Below are positions 26,048 through 36,105 of a stretch of DNA of 64,000 nt, piece by piece. The stretch is from Fen-1359 sp963710355 (lineage in GTDB: Bacteria > Planctomycetota > Phycisphaerae > Sedimentisphaerales > Anaerobacaceae): assembly GCA_963710355.1 (NCBI GenBank), contig CAVPZU010000002.1, positions 62,001 to 126,000 of the forward strand, given 5' to 3'. Made by a program: the position numbers and the translations under genes. The number at the start of each line of letters is the position of its first letter. Position 1 is the first letter of the stretch. The notes beneath the pieces are model-generated. The model did no database searches and was not told the origin of the DNA. It saw nothing but the letters and a program-made list of their open reading frames with translations.

Positions 26048-27742
26048 ATGGACCAGCAGACAATCGAAAAATACAGTTCCGCGATGACGCTTTCCGATAT
26101 GGAAATATTTATTTTCCCGGAGCTTATATACAGCCTGGTTCTTGCAAATATTATGAGCCCGGTTATATGGCAATGGCGGGAGGAAGAAAGCTTCAAAAAA
26201 TTAGAAGGCAAAGACAGCCAGAAGAAACTGCTTCGGCTGCGGCAATACATAATGGATAATTACGACTTCAACCTCGACCTCGAAACCTGGGGGCTGACGA
26301 CAAAACAAAAGGAATTAGGGCGGTTTGAAAAATTTCTGTCGCGCGAGCAGCTTGCACAAAGCAACGCACTTTTCGGCTACGAAGGCGACAAGTATTATTT
26401 TGATGTCGATATCCGCAAACATTTCGGCCTCGATAAATACAACAGCGACATAATCCCCTACTGGAAAACCGAAACCGTCGAGGCGATGAACGCCTTCCGC
26501 AGAAAGCCCAATTACTCAACCGGCGCAGGCGAATGCGTCTCGCTGTCATCGCTTTACGCAGCGGCTGCGTTTATCGTATGCGGAATACCCCTTGAAGATA
26601 TTTATATGATACTTACCCCCCTTCACTCGCAGAACTTTATCGACATCGACGACGGCATCCTCACCAACAACAGGAGACTTGTCACAAAGACGATGTGGTT
26701 TAACGGCTCGGAAATTTCCAACAAGGCCCAGCGTGCCCTGCGAAACGAAAACGTCACCATCGCCGCCCACAACACCGGCTACATCCACGGCCTTTATAAA
26801 GACGCTACAATAAACAAAAACAGGTACGAAAACTTTACAAAAAAACTCGCCTCTTTCCTGTCAAACGACTTTACTATGCAGAGTTGCGCTAGTTTTATGC
26901 GGAGCCATCCGCAATATCAAAAGCATTTTCAGGCCTGCCGCGATTGTCACGGCCAGGCACAGTTCATAAAAGCGGAAACTTTATTTCACTACGAGCATAA
27001 CAGCAAATACCGAATAGCCGAAAGCACACACAATAAACTTATTGAAGAGGTCCACGAGGAAGATTTTGTTTCGGCTCCGATAGCCGGCAGAATCCGCTGC
27101 GACCAGCTCGAACAATTCTTAAATAAACAGAAGCCCGACCCGCGAACATCGGAAGGAAGAGAAACAATCATCAAAATATTTAAGCCATATATACCCGATG
27201 CGGAACAAATGATAGACAGGCTGGCTGACTTTCTTCACTCGGAGGCAAAACTGCCTTCGGGCGAAAAAAACTACATCCCCAGCGAGCCGATACAAATCAA
27301 CACCAACAGCACGAGAGAAGAAATTATCGATTATCTAAATTCAATCCGCAAAACCAATGCGACAGCAGATTTAGCATTCTACGCATACAGAGATATGGAT
27401 ACCTGCGATTGGCAGCCGTTTACAAAAGCTGCGATGGAGCGCAGCCCCGTCTCAATCGAAAAATACAAGGGGCAATCCATCGAACAAATTTATGAACAGC
27501 TTCAAAAAATGGAAAACAAGTCAATTTATGATAACAAACGTCTTGCCCAGCCTGATGAGGCGGCAAATTACAATACCGGCGACGGAATCGAAAAGGCCTT
27601 TCTGATGGCAAACATAGTTCGCTCCAGAGAAACTGAACAGAATCTCAAAATAACTGTAGATAATAATAGGGTAACTCTACAGGCAAAACAACAGTTCGCC
27701 TTCGAATCAGAAAAGGGACTGCAAAAAGAAGTTGAACTGTAA
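26048..27742 (+). CDS. unrecognised 564-residue protein with a Cys-His-Asp (transglutaminase-like) core
   Basis: I do not recognise this family. No signal peptide or membrane helix stands out. Residues 155-215 have the layout of a transglutaminase/papain-like core: STGAGECVSLSSLYAAAA (C163) at a helix start, GIPLEDIYMILTPLHSQN (H193) and FIDIDDG (D199/D201), then a beta run VTKTMWFNG. A CRDCHGQ motif follows around 310-316. The C-terminal half is helical and charged. It starts about 105 bases after acr3 on the same strand and ends 27 bases before a metal permease gene, so it may be co-transcribed with metal-resistance genes. Function unknown. Confidence 0.75.
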   Translation: MDQQTIEKYSSAMTLSDMEIFIFPELIYSLVLANIMSPVIWQWREEESFKKLEGKDSQKKLLRLRQYIMDNYDFNLDLETWGLTTKQKELGRFEKFLSREQLAQSNALFGYEGDKYYFDVDIRKHFGLDKYNSDIIPYWKTETVEAMNAFRRKPNYSTGAGECVSLSSLYAAAAFIVCGIPLEDIYMILTPLHSQNFIDIDDGILTNNRRLVTKTMWFNGSEISNKAQRALRNENVTIAAHNTGYIHGLYKDATINKNRYENFTKKLASFLSNDFTMQSCASFMRSHPQYQKHFQACRDCHGQAQFIKAETLFHYEHNSKYRIAESTHNKLIEEVHEEDFVSAPIAGRIRCDQLEQFLNKQKPDPRTSEGRETIIKIFKPYIPDAEQMIDRLADFLHSEAKLPSGEKNYIPSEPIQINTNSTREEIIDYLNSIRKTNATADLAFYAYRDMDTCDWQPFTKAAMERSPVSIEKYKGQSIEQIYEQLQKMENKSIYDNKRLAQPDEAANYNTGDGIEKAFLMANIVRSRETEQNLKITVDNNRVTLQAKQQFAFESEKGLQKEVEL

Positions 27743-27769
27743 AAAGGCGGCGAAAGGGCCGGTGACGTT

Positions 27770-28810
27770 ATGTCGACAGATTCTATTCTGAATTTTCTCG
27801 GGCAGTTTGCGATTGATTTCTGGGCGACGCTGGCCGAGATGTCACCGTATCTGCTTTTCGGTTTTCTGGTCGCCGGAATTCTCTCCGTGCTGATTCCGCA
27901 GACACTCGTCGAAAGGCACCTCGGGGGCAGCGGATTGTGGCCGGTAGTTAAGGCGTCGCTGTTCGGCGTTCCTCTGCCGCTATGTTCCTGCAGCGTTATT
28001 CCGGTCTCGATGTCACTGCACAAACACGGCGCAAGCAAACCCTCTACTTTATCGTTTCTGCTTTCCACACCCCAGACGGGCGTGGACAGTATTTTCGTCA
28101 CATACAGCCTGCTCGGCCTGATCTTTGCAATTTTCCGGCCGATAGCCGCATTTATCACCGGCGTTGTCGGCGGCGTTCTTGTGAGTATATTCGACAAAAA
28201 AACAAGCTCCCCTGATACCGCACCGGTTAAATGCACAGACGAATGCTGCTGTCCCCATAAAAAATCAAATTGGTTTATTCGTACATTACAATATGGCTTT
28301 GTCAGCCTGCCCAGCGATATCGGCAAACCAATGCTTATCGGCGTATTTATCGCAGCGGCAATTTCGGCTCTCATTCCAAAAGACTTTTTCGCCACCTACC
28401 TGCCGGGCGGAATCGTCTCTATGCTCGTGATGATGCTGGTCGGCATACCGGTTTATGTCTGCGCAACCGCCTCGGTGCCGATAGCGGCGGCTTTAATTAT
28501 CAAAGGCCTGTCGCCCGGCGCCGCCCTTGTGTTTTTAATGACCGGGCCTGCAACAAATGCGGCATCGTTCGTGACAATCTGGCAGACGCTTGGCCGACGC
28601 ACCGCTATCATTTATCTTGCAACCGTTGCCGGCTGCGCACTTGTCTTCGGCCTGATAATCGACTACATATTCAAAATCACAGGCCCGGCTGAATCAATGC
28701 ACCACATTCACACTGCCGGAACGGGTCCGCTCAAAACCATATCAGCAATAATTCTCCTGGCGGTTCTTATTTATGCAATCATCCGTAAACACAAACCGGA
28801 AACATCATAA
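27770..28810 (+). CDS. SO_0444-type Cu/Zn efflux permease (COG0701)
   Basis: 346 residues and 8-10 helices. The duplicated family signatures GVPLPLCSCSVIPVSMSLHKHGASKPSTLSFLLSTPQ (in parts) and TASVPIAAALIIKG...LMTGPATNAASF are clear. The central loop carries a KCTDECCCPHKK cysteine cluster, a likely metal-binding site at the junction of the two halves. This subfamily is linked to copper/zinc export. It is the second COG0701 permease within 7 kb. Confidence 0.85.
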   Translation: MSTDSILNFLGQFAIDFWATLAEMSPYLLFGFLVAGILSVLIPQTLVERHLGGSGLWPVVKASLFGVPLPLCSCSVIPVSMSLHKHGASKPSTLSFLLSTPQTGVDSIFVTYSLLGLIFAIFRPIAAFITGVVGGVLVSIFDKKTSSPDTAPVKCTDECCCPHKKSNWFIRTLQYGFVSLPSDIGKPMLIGVFIAAAISALIPKDFFATYLPGGIVSMLVMMLVGIPVYVCATASVPIAAALIIKGLSPGAALVFLMTGPATNAASFVTIWQTLGRRTAIIYLATVAGCALVFGLIIDYIFKITGPAESMHHIHTAGTGPLKTISAIILLAVLIYAIIRKHKPETS

Positions 28811-28934
28811 ATATCCAGGCTCAAAAATTTGAAGCTGAATTTGCCGATTGCCGACTTTTCAATTTTACTTTTCAATCGCTGCTGTTATATTATCCTTTGT
28901 TGGAAATTACATCCTTGCTTAAAGGGCAATATCT

Positions 28935-29642
28935 TTGAAGGAAGAAACATTAAAACATAAACTGGCGGGCAAATTCATCGTCATCGACGGCCCGGACGGC
29001 TGCGGCAAAACCACCCAGATAGAACTGCTGCATCAGTTTCTCAAAAACGAGGGTATAGATGTTATAAGCACTATGGACCCGGGCGGCACTTCCATCGGCA
29101 ATAAAATCCGAAAGCTCCTCAAATATGGCTCAGAAGGCATAGATGTCGCTACAGAAGCTCTTCTTTTTATGGCGTCGAGAGCTCAACTTGCAGGCGAGGT
29201 TATCAGGCCGGCCCTCGAGAAAGGACAAACTGTTTTATGTGACAGATATATCTCATCAACCTGCGCATATCAGGGTGCGGGAGGATACCCAATAGAAAAA
29301 ATACTGGAACTTGGAAGATATGCGGTAGGAAATATCTGGCCATCGCTTACAATAATTCTTGACCTTCCGCCAAAAACAGGCCGGGAAAGAGCCGGCGTGG
29401 AAAGAAGCAAAAAAGGCAATCAGGATTTTGAGCAAAACCATCTCTTCGACAGTCCGACAGCGGATATGTTTGACCTTAGAACCCTTGAATATCACAATAA
29501 AGTCCGAAAAGAGTTTTTGAAACTGCAGGAATACTATCCGGGAATAGTGAAAGTTATAGACGTCAGTCGCAGCGATATCGAAACAGCCCGCGAAAACATT
29601 AAGCAAATAATTTCCGAAACGGATTTTAATAAATGTCACTGA
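28935..29642 (+). CDS. tmk: thymidylate kinase
   Basis: 235 residues; phosphorylates dTMP to dTDP. P-loop GPDGCGKTTQ, the LCDRYISSTCAYQG DR motif and the lid region ERAGVERSKKG are present. TTG start with AAAGGG eight bases upstream. It overlaps holB by ten bases, a common bacterial pairing. Confidence 0.92.
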   Translation: MKEETLKHKLAGKFIVIDGPDGCGKTTQIELLHQFLKNEGIDVISTMDPGGTSIGNKIRKLLKYGSEGIDVATEALLFMASRAQLAGEVIRPALEKGQTVLCDRYISSTCAYQGAGGYPIEKILELGRYAVGNIWPSLTIILDLPPKTGRERAGVERSKKGNQDFEQNHLFDSPTADMFDLRTLEYHNKVRKEFLKLQEYYPGIVKVIDVSRSDIETARENIKQIISETDFNKCH

Positions 29643-30751
29643 GCGAGATTTTTTGTCAGGACAAGGCCATATCGGTTCTGCAGCAGCCGTTTGTCTGCAA
29701 CAGACTAGCACACGCCTTTATCTTTGCCGGCACCGAAGGCGTGGGCAAATTCAAAACCGCCTGCGAATTTGCCAAACTATTGCTATGCGAAAAGCCGATT
29801 ACAAAAGGCGATTTTTCAGACAGTTGCGGTCAATGCCCATCCTGCAGGGCATTCGAGGCCGGCACACACCCCGATTTTAATCATATATATAAGGAGCTGC
29901 GCGAATTTACCGAAGAAGGCAAAGACAAAGAACCGCCGATTAATATGCCCATCGACGTTATTCGGGAATTTCTCACCGAAAAGGTTTCAATCAGGCCGAC
30001 TCTTTCCGAAAAAAAAGTCTTTGTCGTAAGCGAAGGCGAAAAACTCAACAGGGAATCGCAAAACGCCCTGCTGAAGGTATTGGAGGAGCCGCCCGGCTAC
30101 TGCACAATAATTTTGCTCTGCACACAGCCGGAAAATCTGTTTGCGACAATAAGGTCGCGATGCCAGATTATTCGCTTTGGTCTGATTGCCGAAGAAAAAA
30201 TTGTTGAAAAGCTGCAACAGAGCGGCCTCGACAAAAAACGTTCGCAATATTTCGCACGGCTCTCCGCAGGCAGCCTGGGCCGAGCCTACAACTGGGCCCA
30301 GCTCGAACGCAGCGACGCAAACCTCTGTGAAACCGGCAATCAACTTATCAGCGAGTTGGCAGGCTGCCAATACGCCGATTGCCTCATTCTCGCCGACCAC
30401 TTCCTGAAGGAAAGCAAACGGGTCGGCCAACTTTGGAGCAAAATCGATTCTGCCACCAGCAAATCAGACCTCGCCCGCAAAGCCCACAAAACATTCATAA
30501 CAATAATCATCTCCGCCCTGCATGATTGCCTGACACTGAAAGTTTCGCCCGACAAATCGATAACCAATTTCGAGCAAAAGGAGCAAATACAAAAGCTTTC
30601 GGAAAGATTTGCCGCCGACGAGTTCTCCCTGAAAATTTCGGTAGCCTGCCAGGCTATGCAGCAGATTGACTCAAACGTAAACGAAAAACTTATTTTTCAC
30701 CCTCTCTTGTTAAAAATCGTCTTTTTTGATAAAATCGCCTTTTCGCAATAG
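29633..30751 (+). CDS. holB: DNA polymerase III, delta-prime-like clamp-loader subunit
   Basis: 372 residues. AAA+ fold with a modified P-loop (GTEGVGKFKTA), a zinc-type cysteine cluster (CGQCPSC) and the sensor region ESQNALLKVLEEPP typical of delta-prime/gamma subunits. Part of the sliding-clamp loader in replication. Coupled to tmk by overlap. Confidence 0.9.
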   Translation: MSLSEIFCQDKAISVLQQPFVCNRLAHAFIFAGTEGVGKFKTACEFAKLLLCEKPITKGDFSDSCGQCPSCRAFEAGTHPDFNHIYKELREFTEEGKDKEPPINMPIDVIREFLTEKVSIRPTLSEKKVFVVSEGEKLNRESQNALLKVLEEPPGYCTIILLCTQPENLFATIRSRCQIIRFGLIAEEKIVEKLQQSGLDKKRSQYFARLSAGSLGRAYNWAQLERSDANLCETGNQLISELAGCQYADCLILADHFLKESKRVGQLWSKIDSATSKSDLARKAHKTFITIIISALHDCLTLKVSPDKSITNFEQKEQIQKLSERFAADEFSLKISVACQAMQQIDSNVNEKLIFHPLLLKIVFFDKIAFSQ

Positions 30752-30775
30752 CAATTTTTTTGAAATGATACCTAT

Positions 30776-31840
30776 ATGACAAATACCGTACCGGCAAAGT
30801 CTAAACCAGATAAGAGCAAAAAATATATGATAGTCCGCTATGGACGGATGGGTTCTATCGGCCTGTTCGAGCATAACGAGACCAATATCCCCAGACAGGA
30901 AAGCCGCGTCGTCGTAAAAACCGACAAAGGGCTCGAACTGGGGGTAATCGTAGGATACCACTGCCCCTACAGGGGAGGACAATTCAAATTTGACACTGAC
31001 CAGCTGAAAAAATATTTTGACGATAGCGCCATCGAGGTTTCCACGGAACCAGCAGGCAAATTCATACGTTTTGCCACCGAAGAGGACATCAGCGAGGATA
31101 ATCATCTTCAGAAAATCGCAAAGGAAGAAATGGCATTCTGCCAGAAGACGACAGATGAGATGAATCTAAAAATGAAAATCGTGGCTGTCGAACATATATT
31201 CGGCGGTGAACGAATCATTTTCTATTTTATGTCTGATGCAAGGGTTGATTTCCGCGAGCTTGTAAAGAAACTTGCACACGAGTATCAGTCCAGAATCGAA
31301 CTGCGACAAATCGGCGCCCGCGATGAGGCCAAAATTCTCGGCGACATCGAATCCTGCGGCCAGCCCTGCTGCTGCATTCGCTATCTAAAAACGCTAAAAC
31401 CAGTAAATATGCGAATGGCCAAGATGCAAAAAGCCACCCTCGACCCATCGAAAATTTCCGGCTACTGCGGCAGATTAAAATGCTGCCTTCGATACGAAGA
31501 CGAAACCTACATCGACCTGAAAAGAAAACTGCCCAAAAAGAAAACCATCGTCAAAACACCGCAGGGCCGCGGCAGGGTGGCTGACGGCCTGATACTTGCA
31601 CAAATGGTCGTAGTTGAATTAGACGACGGCCAGATTGTATCAGTTCCCCTCAGCGAAATAGAAATTATCGAAACGCCGCCTACAACAAGCCAAGGCGAAG
31701 AAACAGCCGGACAGGCAACGGCCGATGAAACCGAAACAACCGAACCCAAAGAAAATTTCAAAGAAGATGCGTCTGGGAACGATAATATAAACAACCGCAA
31801 CCCAAAGGATAAGGCTGAGGGCGATAAGGAAAACCTGTAA
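30776..31840 (+). CDS. PSP1-domain protein (RicT/YaaT-like)
   Basis: 354 residues. The PSP1 core spans about 20-270, with cysteine-rich ESCGQPCCCIRYLK and YCGRLKCCLRYE; in Bacillus RicT such cysteines help bind iron-sulfur clusters in a complex affecting RNA maturation. Residues ~275-354 are an acidic, low-complexity tail. In the usual tmk-holB-PSP1-metG neighbourhood. Confidence 0.88.
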   Translation: MTNTVPAKSKPDKSKKYMIVRYGRMGSIGLFEHNETNIPRQESRVVVKTDKGLELGVIVGYHCPYRGGQFKFDTDQLKKYFDDSAIEVSTEPAGKFIRFATEEDISEDNHLQKIAKEEMAFCQKTTDEMNLKMKIVAVEHIFGGERIIFYFMSDARVDFRELVKKLAHEYQSRIELRQIGARDEAKILGDIESCGQPCCCIRYLKTLKPVNMRMAKMQKATLDPSKISGYCGRLKCCLRYEDETYIDLKRKLPKKKTIVKTPQGRGRVADGLILAQMVVVELDDGQIVSVPLSEIEIIETPPTTSQGEETAGQATADETETTEPKENFKEDASGNDNINNRNPKDKAEGDKENL

Positions 31841-31849
31841 GGATACATT

Positions 31850-33874
31850 ATGCCTCGAAAAATCATAGTAACAATCGCCCTGCCTTATGCGAACGGCCCA
31901 ATCCATATCGGGCATCTGGTGGAATATATTCAGACCGACATCTGGGTGCGTTTCCAGAAAATGAACGGAAACAAGTGCTTCTATTTCTGTGCCGACGATA
32001 CCCACGGCACCCCCGTTATGATAAGCGCAAGGGCCGCCGGAATAGACCCGGAAAAATTGGTCGAAAAAATGCAAAAAGAGCACAAGTCTGACTTCGACGG
32101 CTTTCTGATTGAATTCGATAATTATTATTCGACACACTCGCCAGAAAACAAATACTTCAGCGAGCTGATTTTTGGCCGACTCAATCAGGCCGGCTCAATC
32201 GTAAAACGCGCAATAGAGCAGACCTACTGCGAAAGCTGCAAAATGTTTCTGCCCGACAGATTCATCCGCGGCACCTGCCCGCGATGCTCCGCCCCCGACC
32301 AGTATGGCGATTCCTGCGACAAATGCGGCGGAATATATCAGCCAACAGAACTTGTTGACCCCCGCTGTGCAACTTGTGGTGCAAAACCCATTCGGAAAGA
32401 AAGCGTACATTACTTTTTCAAACTGGCCGATTACGAAAAGCAGTTGAAAAATTTAATGGCCGGCGGCTACGTCCAAAAATCCGTCGCAAACAAACTCGAT
32501 GAATGGTTCAGTGCAGGCCTGAAAGATTGGGACATTTCACGCGACGGCCCATACTTCGGTTTCAAAATCCCGGGCGAAGAAAATAAATTCTTCTACGTCT
32601 GGCTCGACGCCCCTATCGGCTATCTTGCCTCGATTAAAAACTTCTGCGACAGAAACGGTATGGATTTTGACAGGCTCTGGCCGGGCAGAAATGCAAATGA
32701 CAAAGGCGACGGCTACGAAATTTACCACTTCATCGGCAAGGACATTATGTATTTCCACGCCCTGTTCTGGCCGGCAATGCTGCTGGGCTCAGGTTTCAAG
32801 ACGGCCAACAAGCTTTTTGTGCACGGTTTTTTGACCGTCAACGGCGAAAAAATGAGTAAATCCAAAGGCACTTTCATTAAGGCAAGCACCTACCTGAAAT
32901 ACCTCAATGTGGAGGCGCTGCGATATTATTACGCCGGCAAACTCGGCGGCGACGTAGCAGATATCGACCTGAGCACAACAGATTTCATAAATAAAATTAA
33001 TTCGGACCTCGTCGGCAAACTTGCAAACATCGCTTCCCGTTCAGGCCCGATGCTCACAAATAAATTCGATTCCCAGCTCGGCAGACTGGATGAGGACGGC
33101 AAAAAACTCATAAGAGAGCTGCTGGCCGCAAAAGAACAGGTTATAAAAGATTATGAAAATCTCGAATATGCGTCAATTGTGCGGACAGTCAACAACCTTG
33201 CGGACCTTGCAAACCGCCATGTCGAGCAGAATCAGCCGTGGACAACGATAAAAAGCGACCCCGATAAAACCCGGCAAATCCTTACGGCTACAATCAACGC
33301 CGCCCGGATTCTGACGGCATATCTGAAACCCATTCTGCCGAAATTCGCCGAAAAAACTGAAAAATTCCTCAACACAGAACCATTAACCTTTGACAATATC
33401 GAAAAAGTTCTGGAAAATCATAAAATAAACCGGTTTGAAAGATTATTTGAAAGAATAAGCCAGGAACAGGTAAATGCTATGACAGAAGAAAGCAAAGAAA
33501 CCCAGCCAGCCGTCCAAAAACCGCAAATCCCAATCGAGCCAATCACACCGGAATGCACCATCGAGGATTTTGCGAGGATAGATATGCGAATCGCCAGGGT
33601 TATAAAGGCAGAAACTGTCCCCGGCGCCGATAAGCTGCTGCGTATGCAGCTCGATGTCGGCGGTATAACCCGCGAAGTCCTCGCCGGCATCGCAAAGGCC
33701 TACACACCGGAACAGCTCGCCGGAAAAACCGTAATCTATCTGGCAAACCTCAAGCCGCGAAAGATGAAGTTCGGGACATCCGAAGGTATGATTCTTGCAT
33801 CCGGGACCGGCGATAAAGATATATATCTTCTGACGGCGGACGCCGGTTCGCAGCCCGGCCAGAAGGTAAGTTAA
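31850..33874 (+). CDS. metG: methionyl-tRNA synthetase
   Basis: 674 residues. HIGH motif as PIHIGHL, KMSKS as EKMSKSKG, and a two-knuckle zinc region (CESC..CPRC..CDKC..CATC, about 125-180). The C-terminal ~110 residues are the tRNA-binding EMAP/Trbp111 domain (IDMRIARVIKAETVPGADKLL). Starts nine bases after the PSP1 gene. Confidence 0.95.
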   Translation: MPRKIIVTIALPYANGPIHIGHLVEYIQTDIWVRFQKMNGNKCFYFCADDTHGTPVMISARAAGIDPEKLVEKMQKEHKSDFDGFLIEFDNYYSTHSPENKYFSELIFGRLNQAGSIVKRAIEQTYCESCKMFLPDRFIRGTCPRCSAPDQYGDSCDKCGGIYQPTELVDPRCATCGAKPIRKESVHYFFKLADYEKQLKNLMAGGYVQKSVANKLDEWFSAGLKDWDISRDGPYFGFKIPGEENKFFYVWLDAPIGYLASIKNFCDRNGMDFDRLWPGRNANDKGDGYEIYHFIGKDIMYFHALFWPAMLLGSGFKTANKLFVHGFLTVNGEKMSKSKGTFIKASTYLKYLNVEALRYYYAGKLGGDVADIDLSTTDFINKINSDLVGKLANIASRSGPMLTNKFDSQLGRLDEDGKKLIRELLAAKEQVIKDYENLEYASIVRTVNNLADLANRHVEQNQPWTTIKSDPDKTRQILTATINAARILTAYLKPILPKFAEKTEKFLNTEPLTFDNIEKVLENHKINRFERLFERISQEQVNAMTEESKETQPAVQKPQIPIEPITPECTIEDFARIDMRIARVIKAETVPGADKLLRMQLDVGGITREVLAGIAKAYTPEQLAGKTVIYLANLKPRKMKFGTSEGMILASGTGDKDIYLLTADAGSQPGQKVS

Positions 33875-33933
33875 ATAAAACCGATTGTTTCTATCAATAC
33901 AATCGGCTCGATAGTGGTTGGTGATTCGTCAAT

Positions 33934-34320
33934 ATGAAAAGGAAACTTATAGAAATTGCCAGAGAAGACGGCCGGTATAACGCCGGCATTTTGAAATTCA
34001 TATATGAAGGTCTTGCTCACACCGTCAAAAACTTTTCCGAAAAGCCTCAGCATGTCAGCGGCCGGATGCTCTGTGAGGGACTGCGAGATTTTGCCATACA
34101 AAAATGGGGGCGTTTGTCTCTGCTTGTCCTTAATAGCTGGGGCGTAAAAACCACCCGTGATTTCGGCGAAATCGTCTATCTTATGATAAAAAACGACTGG
34201 CTAAGCACCCAGCCGGCCGACACAATCGACGATTTCAACAACGTCTATGATTTTAAAACCGTCTTTAAGGACCGGTTCAAATTTACTCCTGCAAATCCAA
34301 ATGAAACAGATGCCCGATGA
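33934..34320 (+). CDS. Minf_1886 family protein
   Basis: 128 residues, soluble. KYNAGILKFIYEGL-like (RYNAGILKFIYEGLAHT), GRMLCEGLRDFAIQKWG and WGVKTTRDFGEIVYLMI match the Minf_1886 family, conserved in planctomycetes, verrucomicrobia and relatives. Function unknown. 59 bases after metG. Confidence 0.85.
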   Translation: MKRKLIEIAREDGRYNAGILKFIYEGLAHTVKNFSEKPQHVSGRMLCEGLRDFAIQKWGRLSLLVLNSWGVKTTRDFGEIVYLMIKNDWLSTQPADTIDDFNNVYDFKTVFKDRFKFTPANPNETDAR

Positions 34321-34465
34321 CAAAAAACTGTTTAATTTTTTCTGATGCGCATTTCGATTTTCCAAACTCAAAATAGATTCTCTTTCCGGCACAGGCACCA
34401 AAAGAATTATGTTGCAATACTTAAGCTGGCAAATATCTTTTTAAATCGTATAATTAAATGAAAAG

Positions 34466-36080
34466 ATGATTTCGATAATACACAGATACATATTTCGTGA
34501 AATGTTTAAGGTCTTTGCCCTGGCCACGGTGGCACTGAGCGTCATCCTGTGTCTCGGTATGATTTTACGCCCCGTCCAGGATATCGGCATCGGCCCACGG
34601 CAGGTGCTTCATCTTATCGGATATATGATGCCGATAACACTTACATTTGTGCTGCCGATAGCTGCGCTTTTTGCGGCATCCCTTTGCTACGGCCGATTTG
34701 CCGCCGATAACGAACTCGACGCCTGCCGGGCAAGCGGCGTCGGAATGTTCAGCCTGGTTTATTCCGGTTTTGTCCTTTCGATTATGGTGGCAATGGCCAA
34801 CCTGTTCCTCAGCTTTTATGTCACCCCGACATTTGTCCAGCGAGCGGAAAAATCGCTCAAGGCAGACGCCCAGAAAATCATCTTCCGAAATATTCAGCGA
34901 CAGGGTTTTTATAAATCGCCAGACGAGGGGTGGCAAATTTATGCGGATTTTGCCGACCCGAAAGAGGAAATTCTTTCAGGCGTGGTAATAACCGAGATGA
35001 GACATTCAAGAATCGAAAAAATCGTTACCTGCGACGATGCTTATGTGCACATTAACCCCACCAGCCGATTCAACGAAGTGCAGATAACAGCGGTCAATAC
35101 ATCCCTTGTCGATATGGCCGGCGGTAAAACCTCTTATGCCCAGTCCCCAAAATTATCCATTCTCAAGGAATTTCCTCCTCTTCTCGGCGACGATATAAAG
35201 TTCAAAAAAATTGATGAAATAAAGAAAATCCGCGCCGATTTTATGAGCTTTAATCCAATCGCCAAAGATGCCTTTGAAACTTACGGCCAGTACACAGCCG
35301 AGCTGCTGGCTGAAGACATCCGTCAAAAAATAAAAACCGGCGACAAATTCTGCCGGCTGCTCAGCGGCACCAAACTTCTCAAATTCACCGCCGACAACTG
35401 CACCATAAAAGGGGGACAGAATATCTTGCTGGAGGCAGTTATCCTCGAGGAATACCTCGACCTTAAAGCCAAAGAACCCGACCGGACCTCATCGAGTTCA
35501 CAGGCCTCTTTCCAAATCAGCATCGAAAACAGCAGGCCAGCCTTAACTATGGTGTTATATAACGCTAACTGGCACACAAAATCCGGCTCGTATGGCATCG
35601 CTGACAGACTTACCTTCCAAAACATCGCCCTGCCGAACAATATAATACAGATAATAAACGACAAATCTGCCGCCAGCCTGCTCGATATTATCAAAGCCGA
35701 CAAAATCCGTCAAAACCTCCGACAGGGACCAAGCGAGGAACTAAAGGCTCTTCTCGACAAACTCGACGCAAGAATATGCAAAGTCGAGGCTACAATAAAG
35801 GCCGAAACACATTCACGCCTGGCATTTGGAATCGGCTGCGTTCCACTGGTGCTTATTGGAATAGGTTTGGGCATAATCAAAAAAGGAGGCCACCTGCTAA
35901 GCGCGTTCGGCGTCGAGCTCGATACCTGCCGCCGTCCTTATTGTTTGCATTATGAGCGGCAAAAATATTATCGAAAACCCCGCCTCCCGACCAAATGCAG
36001 GGATGCTTCTCATCTGGGCAGGACCGCTTGTCCTGATTCTGCTGGTAGGAGTAATCTATCGCACGCTGCTAAAGCACTAA
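34466..36080 (+). CDS. lptF: LptF/LptG-family LPS export permease (one frameshift)
   Basis: Restored length ~537 residues. The N-terminal helices (IIHRYIFREMFKVFALATVAL) and a long periplasmic beta-jellyroll are typical of YjgP/YjgQ permeases that move LPS from the inner membrane to the Lpt bridge. One extra G at 35915 shifts the frame. Without it the last helices read AFGVSSIPAAVLIVCIMSG and LLIWAGPLVLILLVGVIYRT, ending at 36080. The unshifted frame gives a charged tail with no helix, so the lesion is clear. Which of the two paralogues is LptF is assigned by order only. Confidence 0.82.
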
Positions 36081-36105
36081 AATTGAATAATGTTAAATAC
36101 TTAAT

